The notes below the pieces were generated by a model. It saw only the letters and a program-made list of their open reading frames with translations. It ran no database searches and had not been told where the DNA came from. DNA of 64,000 nt. It comes from Piper betle (lineage: Eukaryota > Streptophyta > Magnoliopsida > Piperales > Piperaceae). Positions 35,206 through 47,389 of the stretch are shown piece after piece (the stretch's first letter is position 1; each line of letters begins with the position of its first letter). The stretch lies in the NCBI GenBank assembly GCA_033002965.1, contig JAURVB010009627.1:27229-91228 (forward strand). The letters run 5' to 3'. The translations under genes were made by a program, and so were the position numbers.

Positions 35206-38200
35206 TTATCGTCCACCCATCATGGTCTGTGAAACTTGGTTAATGGATAAATTGTAAGGTTCACTAGAAGATGATTGTGCCCTGCAATAACTGTGTCGTA
35301 TAAAGAAGGCCGGTTTTCTGGGCGATGGAAGGATTGTAGTGTCATTCATCAACATGACGAGCACAGAGACCATGGTTGGCCTATCATTTGGATATTCTTG
35401 AACACATAGAAGGCCTAAGTGGATGCACTTTAACACCTCTGACTGATCACTTGGTTCGATAATATCTGGGTCTACTAGTTCCAATCCCTTACCTTCTTTC
35501 CACAATTCCCACACCTGGTTATTGCAATATGTAAGAAAATAAAATATAGATATAAGATGGTGCGTGTACAAGTCAAATAATAAAGTGGTTTTTACAAATG
35601 AATAAAAGCATAAGAGGTGGGAGGAATCTTCCCAGCCTTGATTTATTGTGAGCGTCATCATAAGAAGCAGAGAAGGGGGTACTAAATTCTTAAAATTTCG
35701 TCTTAACACGTTCTAGTGAACTTCAAGGTTTACTAAATTCTGCAAGCTTGAGAATTGATGCTATTTATGAGTCTTAAGTTATCTGTCTTCTTCATATTTT
35801 TGGCCTAGTTTAGCTGCTGAAAATGGATGCCCTCTCCGGGGGAGACATGAAGGAGGTAGCGGCTGTGATGCATCTTTCAAAGAGAAAATTCATAGACAAG
35901 AAGGAACAATTCTTTTCCTTAACTTTAAAAGGGAATAAGATGGAGGGCTTACATGTCCCAGAAGGCTGAATTGCTGCTCTGACTTGTGAAATTGAGCATT
36001 CTTTTGGCCTGTGATAATCTCGAGAAGTATAACCCCAAAGCTGTAAACGTCTGATTTGGTGGAGAAGAGTCCATGCGAAGCATACTCTGGGGACATGTAG
36101 CCACTGCACGTACAATTAGCAGTTTCTAAGTTTGTGAGCAAACCATTTATGTGTTGTGCAACAATTAATAAACTGCACATATAAGCCCCAGCCGAAGTTT
36201 TTCACTAAAACATCTAAAAAATACCTGCTTCTAGATAGGTTTGTGTTTTGGAAGAAAAATTTTGTAGGTGCCCAATAGTGGGAAAATAGCCCGACTCATG
36301 CTAACATGTACTAATGGTATGGCACACAATTCTATTCTCATTGGCAAATGAAATAATTGAAAAGACGTTTTAGGATCAAACATTTCTATAGGACGAAAGA
36401 CGTTACTCACTACGTTCCCACCACTCTGTTCGTATTTACTTCGTCTTCCTTTCCTCCAAAAATTCTTGCTGTGCCAAAATCTGAAATCTTAGGGTTCATT
36501 TCATCATCGAGAAGAATGTTACTAGTTTTCAAATCCCTGTGAATTATTCTGAGTCTTGAATCTTGGTGAAGGTAGAGGAGCCCTCTGGCGATTCCCATAA
36601 TGATGTTGAAGCGAGTCTTCCAGTCCAAACTTTTGCACCGATTATTGTCTGCATATATCATGAAGAAAGTGAAGGATATGAATAATTTTTGCACATAGGA
36701 TGAGCTGCTGATATTTACATGATGATTGGTAAAGTCGATCCATATATGTATACCAAATAGAAAGAAGTCCAGACTTCTGTTGGGCATGTATTCATATAGC
36801 AATATCCGCTCATCTCCTTCAACACAATAACCTAGAAGCTGCACGAGATTGCGGTGTTGAAGTTTCGCAATTAGCACTAGTTCATTCTTGAACTCATCAA
36901 CCCCTTGTCCAGATCTCTGAGACAGTCTTTTTACCGCTATTTCCTGCCCTCCGGGCAATTGTCCCTGCAACAATAACAGTAGTGATTTATGTGATATTTT
37001 TGTTTGACGAGAGAAAGTGTCCACTAAAAGCAAACATTATTTATTATTTTGAACTGATACACAACATGCCTTGTAAACAGGTCCAAAACCCCCTTGCCCT
37101 AGCTTGTTAGAATGAGAGAAGTCCCCTGTTGCTTCTGTAATGACCTCGAACTGGACCATAGGCAGGGCAATGTCTTCCTCCTCATTCCGTCGTAATAATG
37201 GGATCGATGTGTTGTCTGCGCTTCTAAATAATTCCATTACATAAAAAAGGAAAATAAATTTTTGCCATCAATATTTGTTATCTTCACCAATACTCTTAAG
37301 GTGCGTGTATTGTGCAATACCTTTTCCTCTTCGACGATTTCCTCATGAAGCATATTAAAGCTGTTGCAATAAAACTAAAGGCTAGAACGACATTTACAAT
37401 TATTACAAGGTTCAGTCTTCTCTGTTGGCGCATTAACTCTCTTGAAGCTGTTATTATCACCAATTGCGTTTGAAACTGTTTTCAATAGTTTCAAGTCATT
37501 GTTCAATCAGGAATTATAGAACACAAATGCAAATCAAAGTGGATCAATATAAATTAAGTGAGATAGAAATTAAAGAATCACCGGATTGGTCTCCAATAAG
37601 TGTTCCCACCCATGTGAAAGTGAGCAATGCTAGTGTTCATGTGTTTCATTTTTAGTTCCCCTGATGGTTTTACTTATTTTGAAGTGCAAAACAAGTAAGA
37701 AGAGCAGCAAAAGATTGACAGTAAGAGACACTGACCTTCAATGCAACTCTGCTCCTGAACGTCCCAGTGGAAGTTTTCATTGCAGCTGCACCTTTTTGTT
37801 CGTCCCCCAGCTGGGTTGTGCTAGAACATGTGGAATTTGGCCAGTCTTGGCAGTCCTCTTGTATAGCACACAATGGCTGCTCGTCGGCCTTTCCCCATCC
37901 AATCTTCATTCCAGGAAGCCAGGCGTGGCGGGGCAACTCAATGTCTATGAAAGTGGCAAAAGACGTGCAGCTTTGAGCGGAGATAATAGAATATGTACTC
38001 CAAAATTTAGAGCTTCCGTCATGGTTGCTGCAACAAACCCTTGAGCTGAAACAGGAAAAATTCAATGCATATGTCTGACAAGGGCTAGAGGAGTTGCATG
38101 TCCAGAATGTAGGAGTCAGCGGACTAGAGCAATTTAGCATGAGAATGTTTGTGTTGTTGGTGATGAAGTATGACCTATTGAAGTCGAAATCTAGTTTTCC

Positions 38201-40274
38201 GAGAGTGTTACTATCTCCAGAGCATTGTAAGTCACTTTTGGCTGCTATCACAAGTGTTCTGTACTTGGGATATATATCAGTAATTGTGTAGTTGTGACCA
38301 TTGATGGTGCTTAAGCTTAGCTCTCCATTGTTGCAATGGATGTTACCATATAAATGTGGGGCACCACATCCATCTCCAGTACTTAGTGGGTAGGGAACAT
38401 CTCTGATGCCGCAAGGTGGGCACCGTCTTTGCCTACTAGCAGTAGCTAATTAGGGACAAAGCGTGTGTTAGACCACTACTGGAGAAAATGCACATAAAAA
38501 AACTGAAGATTTGAAAATGTAGTATAGACCATCATTTTAATCAGTATCACAAAAAATACACCTATTAATCATCACCTTGATCTATATCTTATTTCTCTGT
38601 CAAGTACTGATTAGCTACATTCATTTTGTATGACTAATCAATTCTTGTCCCTTTCTTGTGTTTTCTTGTAGAATTAAACTGATTTTTTACTGCATTATTG
38701 AAATGAATGATGACTACTTTAATATTTATCAATAAGTGTTTCACATCTCTTAATGCCAGTCTAATACTTTGGAATAGTAGATGATGATGATGGTGAGTTA
38801 ATTGTTGTCACTTTGCAATATCTCTTGCCATATCAAGTTGTTATTTCTTGGTGAAAAGAACACGAAGGTTTGTTGCATTCATGAAATGAACAAGAGACCC
38901 ATGAAAACACAGAATGATATTTTTACCACTTATATATAATTACTTTAAGCGTTTCCTAATGTACATACTAAAAAACTTGATATGCAGTTTATAGGTATAT
39001 GTACCGGCATGCGATGGAGCAAGCCGCAAGTGAAAGTTCTCTACTACTTCGCCTTCTCCCTTGAAATTCCAGCCTAATCCCATGAGATCCTGGAGCCAGA
39101 TATCGCATGTTGACGTTGCAAAACCGAAAGAATATGCCGTACACTTGCATGAATCAAGGCACTCTGATTTACACCCTTCCACAGTCAGATTCGACCTCAC
39201 ACTATTTTTGGGTTTTTGTATGATTGACAGTGGCATAAACATATCTTTGTTACAGGTAAGTAGTGTCTTCCTTCTGCATCCACCTCTGTAGTCCCCTTGC
39301 TTCCAGTCTATCGGAGATGCTGGCTCAAATTCCATCAAGCACTTGCATGGCAAATCACTACATACACCATTTGGGCCACAGGCAACTGGAGTGTCACAAT
39401 AGTCCATTGGAGCTGTCCATACTAGTATCCATCGACTTCCCTCCTTGTACCAGATAAAGAACTTGAGCTGTCCTGACATGTCAATTACCACTCTTGTGTT
39501 GCTGTAGTTGGAAAAATATGTTAAGCTATGAAGATCAATTGAGCTTGTGTTGAGTTTGAAGTAGAAGAAATTATTGGGATTTAATTCCATCAAATTGCTG
39601 AACATGCCAATCTCTGGATCCCAATAGCCACTTTTCCAATAAGTTTTTGAGCCCTCCTTCATGATAAACTCATCCGAATCAGCTTTAGAATCAAGCTCCA
39701 ACGAGAATTCTCCGCCTGCTGGATCAGAGATGTTTTTCCAGGCTCTCAGTTTCTGCCCCCTCTCAAGAATCATTCCTGGTAGGATTGTGTTAGAAAGATG
39801 ATGAAAGCTCTGCCAAAGGACCCTTCTACCGCCGGATGTTACAATCTCAAACAGCACAAAGTTTCCAGTGTCTTGTAGCTCGGCATATAAATTGTTGGAT
39901 TCTACTGGTACATTCCAGACTTCATTTCCATCACCATCTAACAGCACAAGTCCTCTTTTACCGATCTTCAAAACTCCGGAGGAACCACTTATTGGGTCGT
40001 CTGCATTGGCCACCCAGACAACCGTCCTGTCAGGCGTATAGTGGAACCAGATGCCGAGGTAGCGATAGGACGACGTGCCAGGACTGAAGAATCCTAGCTC
40101 GAATGCTCCTTGTGCCGAAATCAGAGATTTCCCGTCTGTAATTGGTGTGCTTGCATTGATAATGTGCGTCGCATTGATGGAACATGGTCTGCTTAAGAAG
40201 GACAACAAGAAGAGGAGGATCAAAAGGAGCGGTGACCTCGAAATACAAACAAAGATGCTTGAAATTCCTGTCAT
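35206..40274 (-). CDS. G-type lectin S-domain receptor kinase with WAK-type module; exon 2 frameshift
   Basis: Membrane receptor Ser/Thr kinase. Exons: 39005-40274, 37736-38445, 37321-37447, 37070-37223, 36754-36964, 36411-36648, 35953-36103, 35206-35514. Exon 1: signal peptide, B-lectin ([18 protein letters not shown]), S-locus-glycoprotein region, CGPNGVC EGF-like and PAN-like Cys segment. Exon 2: a galacturonan-binding-like module ([20 protein letters not shown]) and a Cys-rich tail ([10 protein letters not shown]). Exon 3: transmembrane helix ([19 protein letters not shown]) plus basic stop-transfer. Exons 4-8: kinase with [29 protein letters not shown] and SPEY. Exon 2 is one base short: the CSCNENF frame is offset by one from the upstream frame, and the exon 2-3 phase only fits if one base is restored near 37790-37810. 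As given, the protein stops just after exon 2, before the membrane helix. Either a recent pseudogene or a homopolymer base error. With the frame intact the product would be about 1056 residues. Confidence 0.85.
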
Positions 40275-43200
40275 AATTCGTTTCTTTTTCTGTTAAAAGC
40301 TACTGATCTGCATTTGAGGATTTGGATGTAACTTGGTTGGTGAGTTCTTTCTTTCTTGAGCGGCTGCCTGGAATGGTTCCTTCGACACATGCAAATGACT
40401 AAACAGATGGGTCTACTGGCACTTTCAGATCAAAAACAGGTGCTATTATACGTCCTAGATTTCGGTTTTTTTATTTTTTGTTTGTATCCAAGGACCTTGA
40501 CCTGTTAAATCGTACGAATGAATGCAGTGTGGAAGATACCTTCAACACGGCATTGAGATGATTTAACAGGTCAAGGTTGAGAGCTAGAAATGGACATCAG
40601 TGTCACACAGAGGTCTTCACCATATTGGAATTTTTTTCTCCTAAAGCATCAGATTGGAAGTTTGATGTCTTGGAACAAACATTATCAACACTGGCTTGGA
40701 ATCAGGCTAAACCTCACAAGTCACCCTCTTGTGACGATAGAAATGTAAACCAAAAAAGAGCAGGAAAATATGACAAGGGTTGATTTAGTTGTGAAAGATT
40801 TTTCTTTTATTTTGGCAATTTAGTCAGGGAGGATTGAAGAGCCCTTAGCTGGTTTTATTGTGGATATTTCCAACTCTCATTTTCCACAAATCCACTTCAT
40901 AAATCATAACCAATCCCTTCTAAAGCTTTAATTTGAGCTTAAAGTTAGATTTTCGAGTTCCTTACCTAGGCTCCTAAAAACACCTCTATGCATGTATTCA
41001 GTGGATGAGTGTGGATTGGATATGACTATATTAATATCCATATTCGTATCGGTATTAGATTTGAATTTGAAAATTATGTTTATTTCATTTATAATATCCA
41101 TTATCTGATCCAAATTCAGAATCTGACCTAATTGATTAGAATAAAATAAATTATATAGATTTTAATATACAAATGGAGAAAAATATTATATATTATTATT
41201 TTAAATATTTTTGAAATATAATTTTATAAAATATCAGCTTATTCGGATGAGATATGACTAGATCACCAAATCTACATCCAATCCGAATATTTTTAAATAT
41301 ATTATATATTAGAAAAGTTCAAACTCAAATTTGATCCAAAATTGCTTTAGATAGGATATAAACAAGGCACATTCAAATATGATGTGATCCTATATGTGGT
41401 ATCAAAGGCAATATAGGATTGTAATATTTGATGGTGGGTTGAACTAGTTGTGGACTAGGGAGCTAGCCATTAGGTTGAAGATAAAAGATAATTTTGAAGG
41501 ATAAAAATTTCTACGGGTATGAGTATTATAATAATAAAAAAATTAATCTCATATCCAAAACTTTTTTCGATAAAATCTTATATATAAATAGGGATGTAAG
41601 TATAAATTTTTAACGTGGTTATTTATTTTTAAAAAGATGACTAGACCCATCAGTTTATATTTAGATTGGGTTGTTATACAACCTAATTTAAACGAGGGTA
41701 TTTTAGATAATTTATTTATATTTCTAATAATTAGCCTAATTATTCGATGACTTAGTAATATCAAAATATACCTTCCTTTATTTGGTAAATGAATTTTTAA
41801 ATGAATGATTTTTATTATAGTAAATAGATGATTTTCATCTGCTTCCTTCAAATCAATTTAATATAAGTAAGAACATTTACTAATGCATTTTTAGAGAGAA
41901 AAAATACCCATTGTTTATAAGTGGATGGTTATAATTATTATCAGGCAATATGTGTCATGCGTGAATTATAAATCTCTGTGGAATAATAAAATATACTCTG
42001 ATTTTTTTAAAGTCAGACTATAATTATACGAGAAGATACACTATGGAAATTTTGTTTATCTTTTTTACTTGTGTTGTATTTTAGTTGATTGAATATTTTA
42101 CTTTTCCTCAAGCAAAACTTTGAATTCTTTTTTTATTAATAAGAATATAATAAGAATAAATAACAGATATTTTTCAATGATTAAGTTGATATGCTCTTAA
42201 ATAATATCTAAGTGAGCAAGTCTATCTTATTCATCACGTCTACAAACGCACACACATACATTTGGTCCTACTCAGAATAATGATTGTAGTAGGCTTTCTT
42301 ATTATTTTAACACATCACATATTAATTGTGTGTTGGCTTAAAAAGAGTTTTTTTATAAAATAAGCGTCACATAGAAGTTATTTTTAGAATAGATAATATA
42401 ATGTGAAATACAAATATTTATGAGAAAGAAGTAATTTTTAAAATAAAATAAAAACTTCCCTTAATTATTTTTTTTAAAAGAAAAAATGGCAGCACTGGCG
42501 GTGCACTGGCAGACAGGCAATTAGGGTGATTGCCGGCTGGTGGCCAGATTTGGGTGCTGGCCGGCCGAATGAAAACCACCTAGTTTCGGTGCCGGGCACA
42601 ATGCTGTCCCCTAGCCTATAACATTTCGCTGGACGCCCATGCTGAGGCCTGATGATAATATTATGTTATCGTTGAGCACAAGGTTTTCACAGATTCGACT
42701 CACTAAAAACTGGAAGGTTCAACGGAAAATGTACAGAGGAAAGTGCGAGCAGGAAATTCGATCGATGTTTAGTAGATTAATCGCAGCCGATCGTGTAGTT
42801 TAAACAGTACAATAGAGTTCGATAGAGGATCGGCTACACATTGGCAAATGACAGAATTGATCGATAATTGATCGTGGATCGGTAGAAAGAAAAAATTCAG
42901 CTTGTTTACAGTAAAGGTTACCGGTAAGGCGATCGGCACATCGAGTGACAGTCGAAGGTTTTGGCAGATAATCACCAACCGAACCACATCAATTTTTGCT
43001 AAAACTAGTCGTTGGGAAGGATAATGTAACAAGTTCAGAGGTATAACTATTAATATTTCTGGTTAAGACTTCTTTATTTATAAATAAGACCTCGGAGAGT
43101 ATCAATATTTCTTAGGATTTATAAAATTTAAAAATTGTGTTGTGATCATGATCATTTGTAAACTTTTAGTTCTTACAATTTAACATTTAGGAGAAATTGT

Positions 43201-45924
43201 AAAAAATCTTAACAAGTGTGTCATTGATCTTGTATTGCCTAGCTTAAGGTTTTGTGTTTAGATGTAAGCTTCCAAAGTGGTGGAAATGTGATTGAAATAT
43301 ATAGGCCTTAGTGTCGAGAAAATGTGCTTGCTTGATTGGTTGCCTCCAAAGCATGAAGGTAGTTTGCTCATTGGTTCTAGAGTTTATCACGGTGTTGGTT
43401 CTTCAGCTTGTTGGATAGCTTGAGGGACATTGACTCTTGGGAGAGCTTGGAATAGAAGCGGGTCTTGTTTTAAATAGTTGTAACCCTCCATGGTGTTTGA
43501 AGTGTGCAAACATTTTAGTCTATAAGTGGAGAACTTGTGAAAGGAGAATTGTGGATTACAAATGTACAAGTAATACCACAGTGAAGTAAGGTCCAATGAA
43601 GACCTATTATTCCTTTAAGAAGGATAGGAGAGTAGAGTAAGAGTACTATGGAACTGAACCATTATAACAATTTTGTATCTCATGTGTATTATTTCTCTGC
43701 TCCTTTTATGTTAGTATTTTACTTAATTATAATTATTTTAATTACAAAAATCTTTAATATTTTTGTGTTTGAATATATCGCTGTAGAGTGTTAAATGAGC
43801 AAGTTTCAAATTATCTAAAACTCTTGCATGGTTGATAAGCTTGCCAAAGTAAAAATCTTTATTTAATGCGGACTTGATTTAGTTGTTAATTTGTGCTAAT
43901 TAATTCTGCTTATCACTAGTCCATCCTATGGGTGCTAAACTTTAGTGTGGATCTAATTTTTTTGATTTGTGATATTAATAATTAACTCTCCGCCACATGA
44001 GCACCTTCAGTGATAAGTTATTTCAACACCAATTAAATCTCTTTGTAATAATAAAATGTTGATAATTAATAATATAATAGTTAGCAAACTAATAAATATT
44101 AATATTTATTAAATCTTACTTAAAACCAGGTAAAATGTCTCGCCATGCGTGACATATATCAAATAAAATTTAATTATATATATAAATTCTCATTGAATAA
44201 TGTTATAAAATGTAATAATTTAATATCTTAAATATATATCGTGATTGATTTTAAATATATATATTATTTTAATAAAAAAATAAATTATAATTATTTAATA
44301 AGTAGGAAGTTAGAAGTGATATGACATGTGACCTTTTACCATAAAAAATATTTTTATTATTTTTTAAAGAAATTAAAGTTAGCGAAATTCGAACTCTTTA
44401 TAAGAGGTATTTTTTATTTTATTTTATAGATTTTTCTAAAATTTTGAGTGGTTTATTCTCCTACTTTTAATTTAGTGTAAATATTGAATTCCTTTTTATT
44501 AATAGGAGTAAATATAAAAACTAAATAATGTAATGTTCCATATTATTATTTTGTATAATCAAAATATCACACCCCTTAGATTTGGACGCAAATTACATGC
44601 CCAACCTTGTTATTATTGGTTACTAACCGAAGCCGCGCGATACATGTGGTATATGTAATACTTATTAATAATATGTATTAAGAATATATATCATTTTTAT
44701 TACTTGTGATATTTAAAAAAAACATTATATAAATATTATTTATATTTAAAAAATATAGTTATACACAAATATAAAATAAATTAATTTAAAATTTAATAAC
44801 TAAATAGAATTTATTTTTAAGGATTTTTACTTCCATTAGAAGCACATTCTAGATTTTGTAATAATAATTAACAATATGTAACTATATATATAAAAACGGT
44901 AAAAATCTAAATTAAGTGTATATTGTTAAGTAAAAAAATGTAATTTGATAGTATATATATAAATGTATTAATAATTTAAATTCCTAATTTAAATAATATT
45001 ATATTCAAATATTTTCTTAATAATAAATAATAATAATAATAATTTTAAATTAAGTAAGTAATAAGGGGCGTGCAAAATTATTTTGGGTAAGAATCTCTGT
45101 TGCAAAATTCGGCCTCGGCCAACTTAACAAGGCTCGGTAGAAAATCGAGTCAAAAATTATATGATCAGGTTTTCCTAAAAATTGGACCGGGTAGGCCGTT
45201 GATTAATCCCAAGTTAACTTTGTTAGGAGTCGGGCGAGTTGGCGAGGGTGTCGACACTGGGGGAGGACAGGGCGAGGGGCTATAGTGGGGGTTGGGGGGA
45301 GCGGCAGGGGCTTGGGGGGAGGGGTGGGCGGGCTTGGCAACAACTCAGGGTGGCAAGGTGGCGACGGTAGGATGACAAGGTCAACTGGTGTGGGGGTTGC
45401 TGGGAGCAGGGTGGATTGGGCTGTGCAGGGGCACAAGCGATCAAAGAGATGGATTTGGAGAAAAGAAATGGTCGGTATCATTCTTATAATTAAAAATTGA
45501 TTCGATTTTGATTCAAATAAAAATAATAATTAATTTTAAATAATTTAAATAAATATTAAAAAAATATAAAATATAATATAAAATATAATATATACGGTAA
45601 CATTAAAATAACATATTTTATAATTAATAACACACCAATTTTGACCAATTCAATTAAACTATTTTTTTAAATTTTTGATAAATTGATATAATTCTCAATC
45701 CAATTCAACTGTGATTCTTATTTTAGCAACCGTGACAAGAATTAACCACGGTCGAATAAATGCTGAAATTCTAATAAAAAATCCGCCGCTTTATTATAAA
45801 AAAGAAAATAAAAAAATGGAAATTGTCTCGTGGATAACGCCGACTTGCTGTCTTATTCTACCCCTCTTCACATACACAATCGGACATGCGGACTTAATCC
45901 CCGGCCTACACCTCCAACACGGTC
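40275..45924. other. Long spacer between receptor kinase and PGL3
   Basis: No supportable gene. About 42480-42980 is GC-richer with a minus-strand open frame (42769-43032) that may be a retroelement scrap, unassigned. About 44110-44510 holds an inverted relative of the Helitron-like segment at 24.1 kb. About 45240-45440 is G-rich with an open frame on both strands but Gly/Pro-rich, non-protein-like content. Confidence 0.4.
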
Positions 45925-47389
45925 ATGGCCGCGGCGGCAACGGCCATCTCCGCCGCCTCCTCCGCCGTCGTTGCCGCCGGCATTGTCGGCCACCTCCGAT
46001 CCCAACCCCTTGTCCTCTCCTTCACTCTTTCTCCTCTCAAGCCTTCAATCTCCACTTTCACCAGCCCCTGTAAATCCACCAGGTTCTTCCCGAGGCGATC
46101 TCGGTCGGCCATGGCGGCGGCGGCGGCGGTGGAGAACCGGGAGGGTAAGAAAATCGCGGTGTTCGACACGGAGGAGGACCTGGCGGCTTCGCTGGCCGAG
46201 TACACGGCGGAGCTTGCCTGGAAGTTCGCCGGCGAGAGGGGCGCGTTCACTGTCGTCGTCTCCGGTGGCTCGCTCATCAAATCCCTCAGGTTTGGTTCTT
46301 CGATTTCGGCAATATGAAGCATAAAGTTTCAATCTTTTCCACCCTTTTTGTGGGTTTTTTGGTCTGATGGGTCGTTTGAATTTTGGGTGTTTTAGGAAGG
46401 TGGTGGAGGATCCGTATGTGGGTTCGATCGATTGGAGTAAATGGCATGTGTTCTGGGTGGATGAGCGAGTTGTCCCCAAGGATCATGATGATAGCAACTA
46501 CAAGCTTGCTTATAATGGATTTCTGTCAAAGGTGTGAAATTTGTGTTTTTGCAAAGCTGTCTGTTGTTCAATAGTGAAAATGTAGTTGCTTTGATTTTGC
46601 TTAAATTGTAGGGATTCAATGTTTCTTTGCTGGTCAAGACCTCTGCTTTTCATGTTCTTGTTTAATAGTTAATATATAAATTTGTAGTTCATGAATTGTA
46701 TCAGTGTTGTGATTGCCAGCTTTGTTGTACTTTTAGGATGATAATTTACATTGAAATTGGAAACTCTGATGGTTAGAAATTAGAGGATCATAAACAGAAG
46801 TATAAGGGGATGCACCTTATATTGGCTTTCTTTGATGATCACTTATAGATATAGCTATGATGGTTGCTGAATTTGCAGTAAAACAGCTGTGATTTATCTC
46901 TTTTAGTTGATAATGCAGGTTCCTATCCCTCCTGGTCAAGTTTATGCCATCAACGATGCCCTTTCAGCTGAGAGAGCGGCAGAAGATTATGAGACATGTT
47001 TAAAACACCTAGTTAGAAAAAATGTTATAGCCAAGTCTTCCATCACTGGTTTCCCCAAATTTGATCTGATGCTTCTGGGAATGGGTCCTGATGGTCATGT
47101 TGCTTCTCTTTTTCCCGGGCATCCACTTGTTAAAGAGAGTGAGAAGTGGGTTACATACATAAAAGATTCTCCAAAGCCACCACCAGAGAGAATTACTTTT
47201 ACTTTTCCTGTCATAAACTCATCTGCATATGTCGCTCTTGTTGCCACCGGAGCTGGTAAAGCAGATGTTGTTCGGAAAGCTTTGGGCAATGAGGTGACCT
47301 CTACCTCTCTTCTTCCTGTAGAAATGGTGTCCACAGTAGAAGGTGAGACGACATGGTTTTCTGACAAAGAGGCGGCTTCCAAGTTGTGA
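45925..47389 (+). CDS. PGL3: 6-phosphogluconolactonase, plastid/peroxisome type, 3 exons, complete
   Basis: Hydrolyses 6-phosphogluconolactone to 6-phosphogluconate, step two of the oxidative pentose phosphate pathway. Exons: 45925-46289, 46396-46531, 46919-47389; GT-AG introns in phase, 972 nt, 323 residues. Family motifs: VVSGGS at residues 111-116, VFWVDERVVPKDHDDSN in exon 2, and LGMGPDGHVASLFPGHP around residues 220-236. The N-terminus is Ala/Ser/Pro-rich and basic with few acids, as in a plastid transit peptide. A second in-frame Met at residue 63 (46111) begins the mature-like domain. The C-terminus is Ser-Lys-Leu, a canonical type 1 peroxisomal signal. This combination matches the Arabidopsis PGL3 class, known to be targeted to plastids and peroxisomes. 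The start at 45925 is chosen because it adds the transit peptide; the frame upstream is not continuous with a better Met. Confidence 0.95.

Noticed and set aside
37664..38291. Plus-strand frames opposite receptor-kinase exon 2
   Set aside because: Antisense shadows of a Cys-rich exon with clear minus-strand homology.
45203..45500. Overlapping Pro- and Gly-rich frames
   Set aside because: Low-complexity products of a G-rich tract, with no splice context or family resemblance.
45711..46324. Alternative frames over PGL3 exon 1
   Set aside because: They do not connect in phase to exon 2 and lack the SGGS motif frame.
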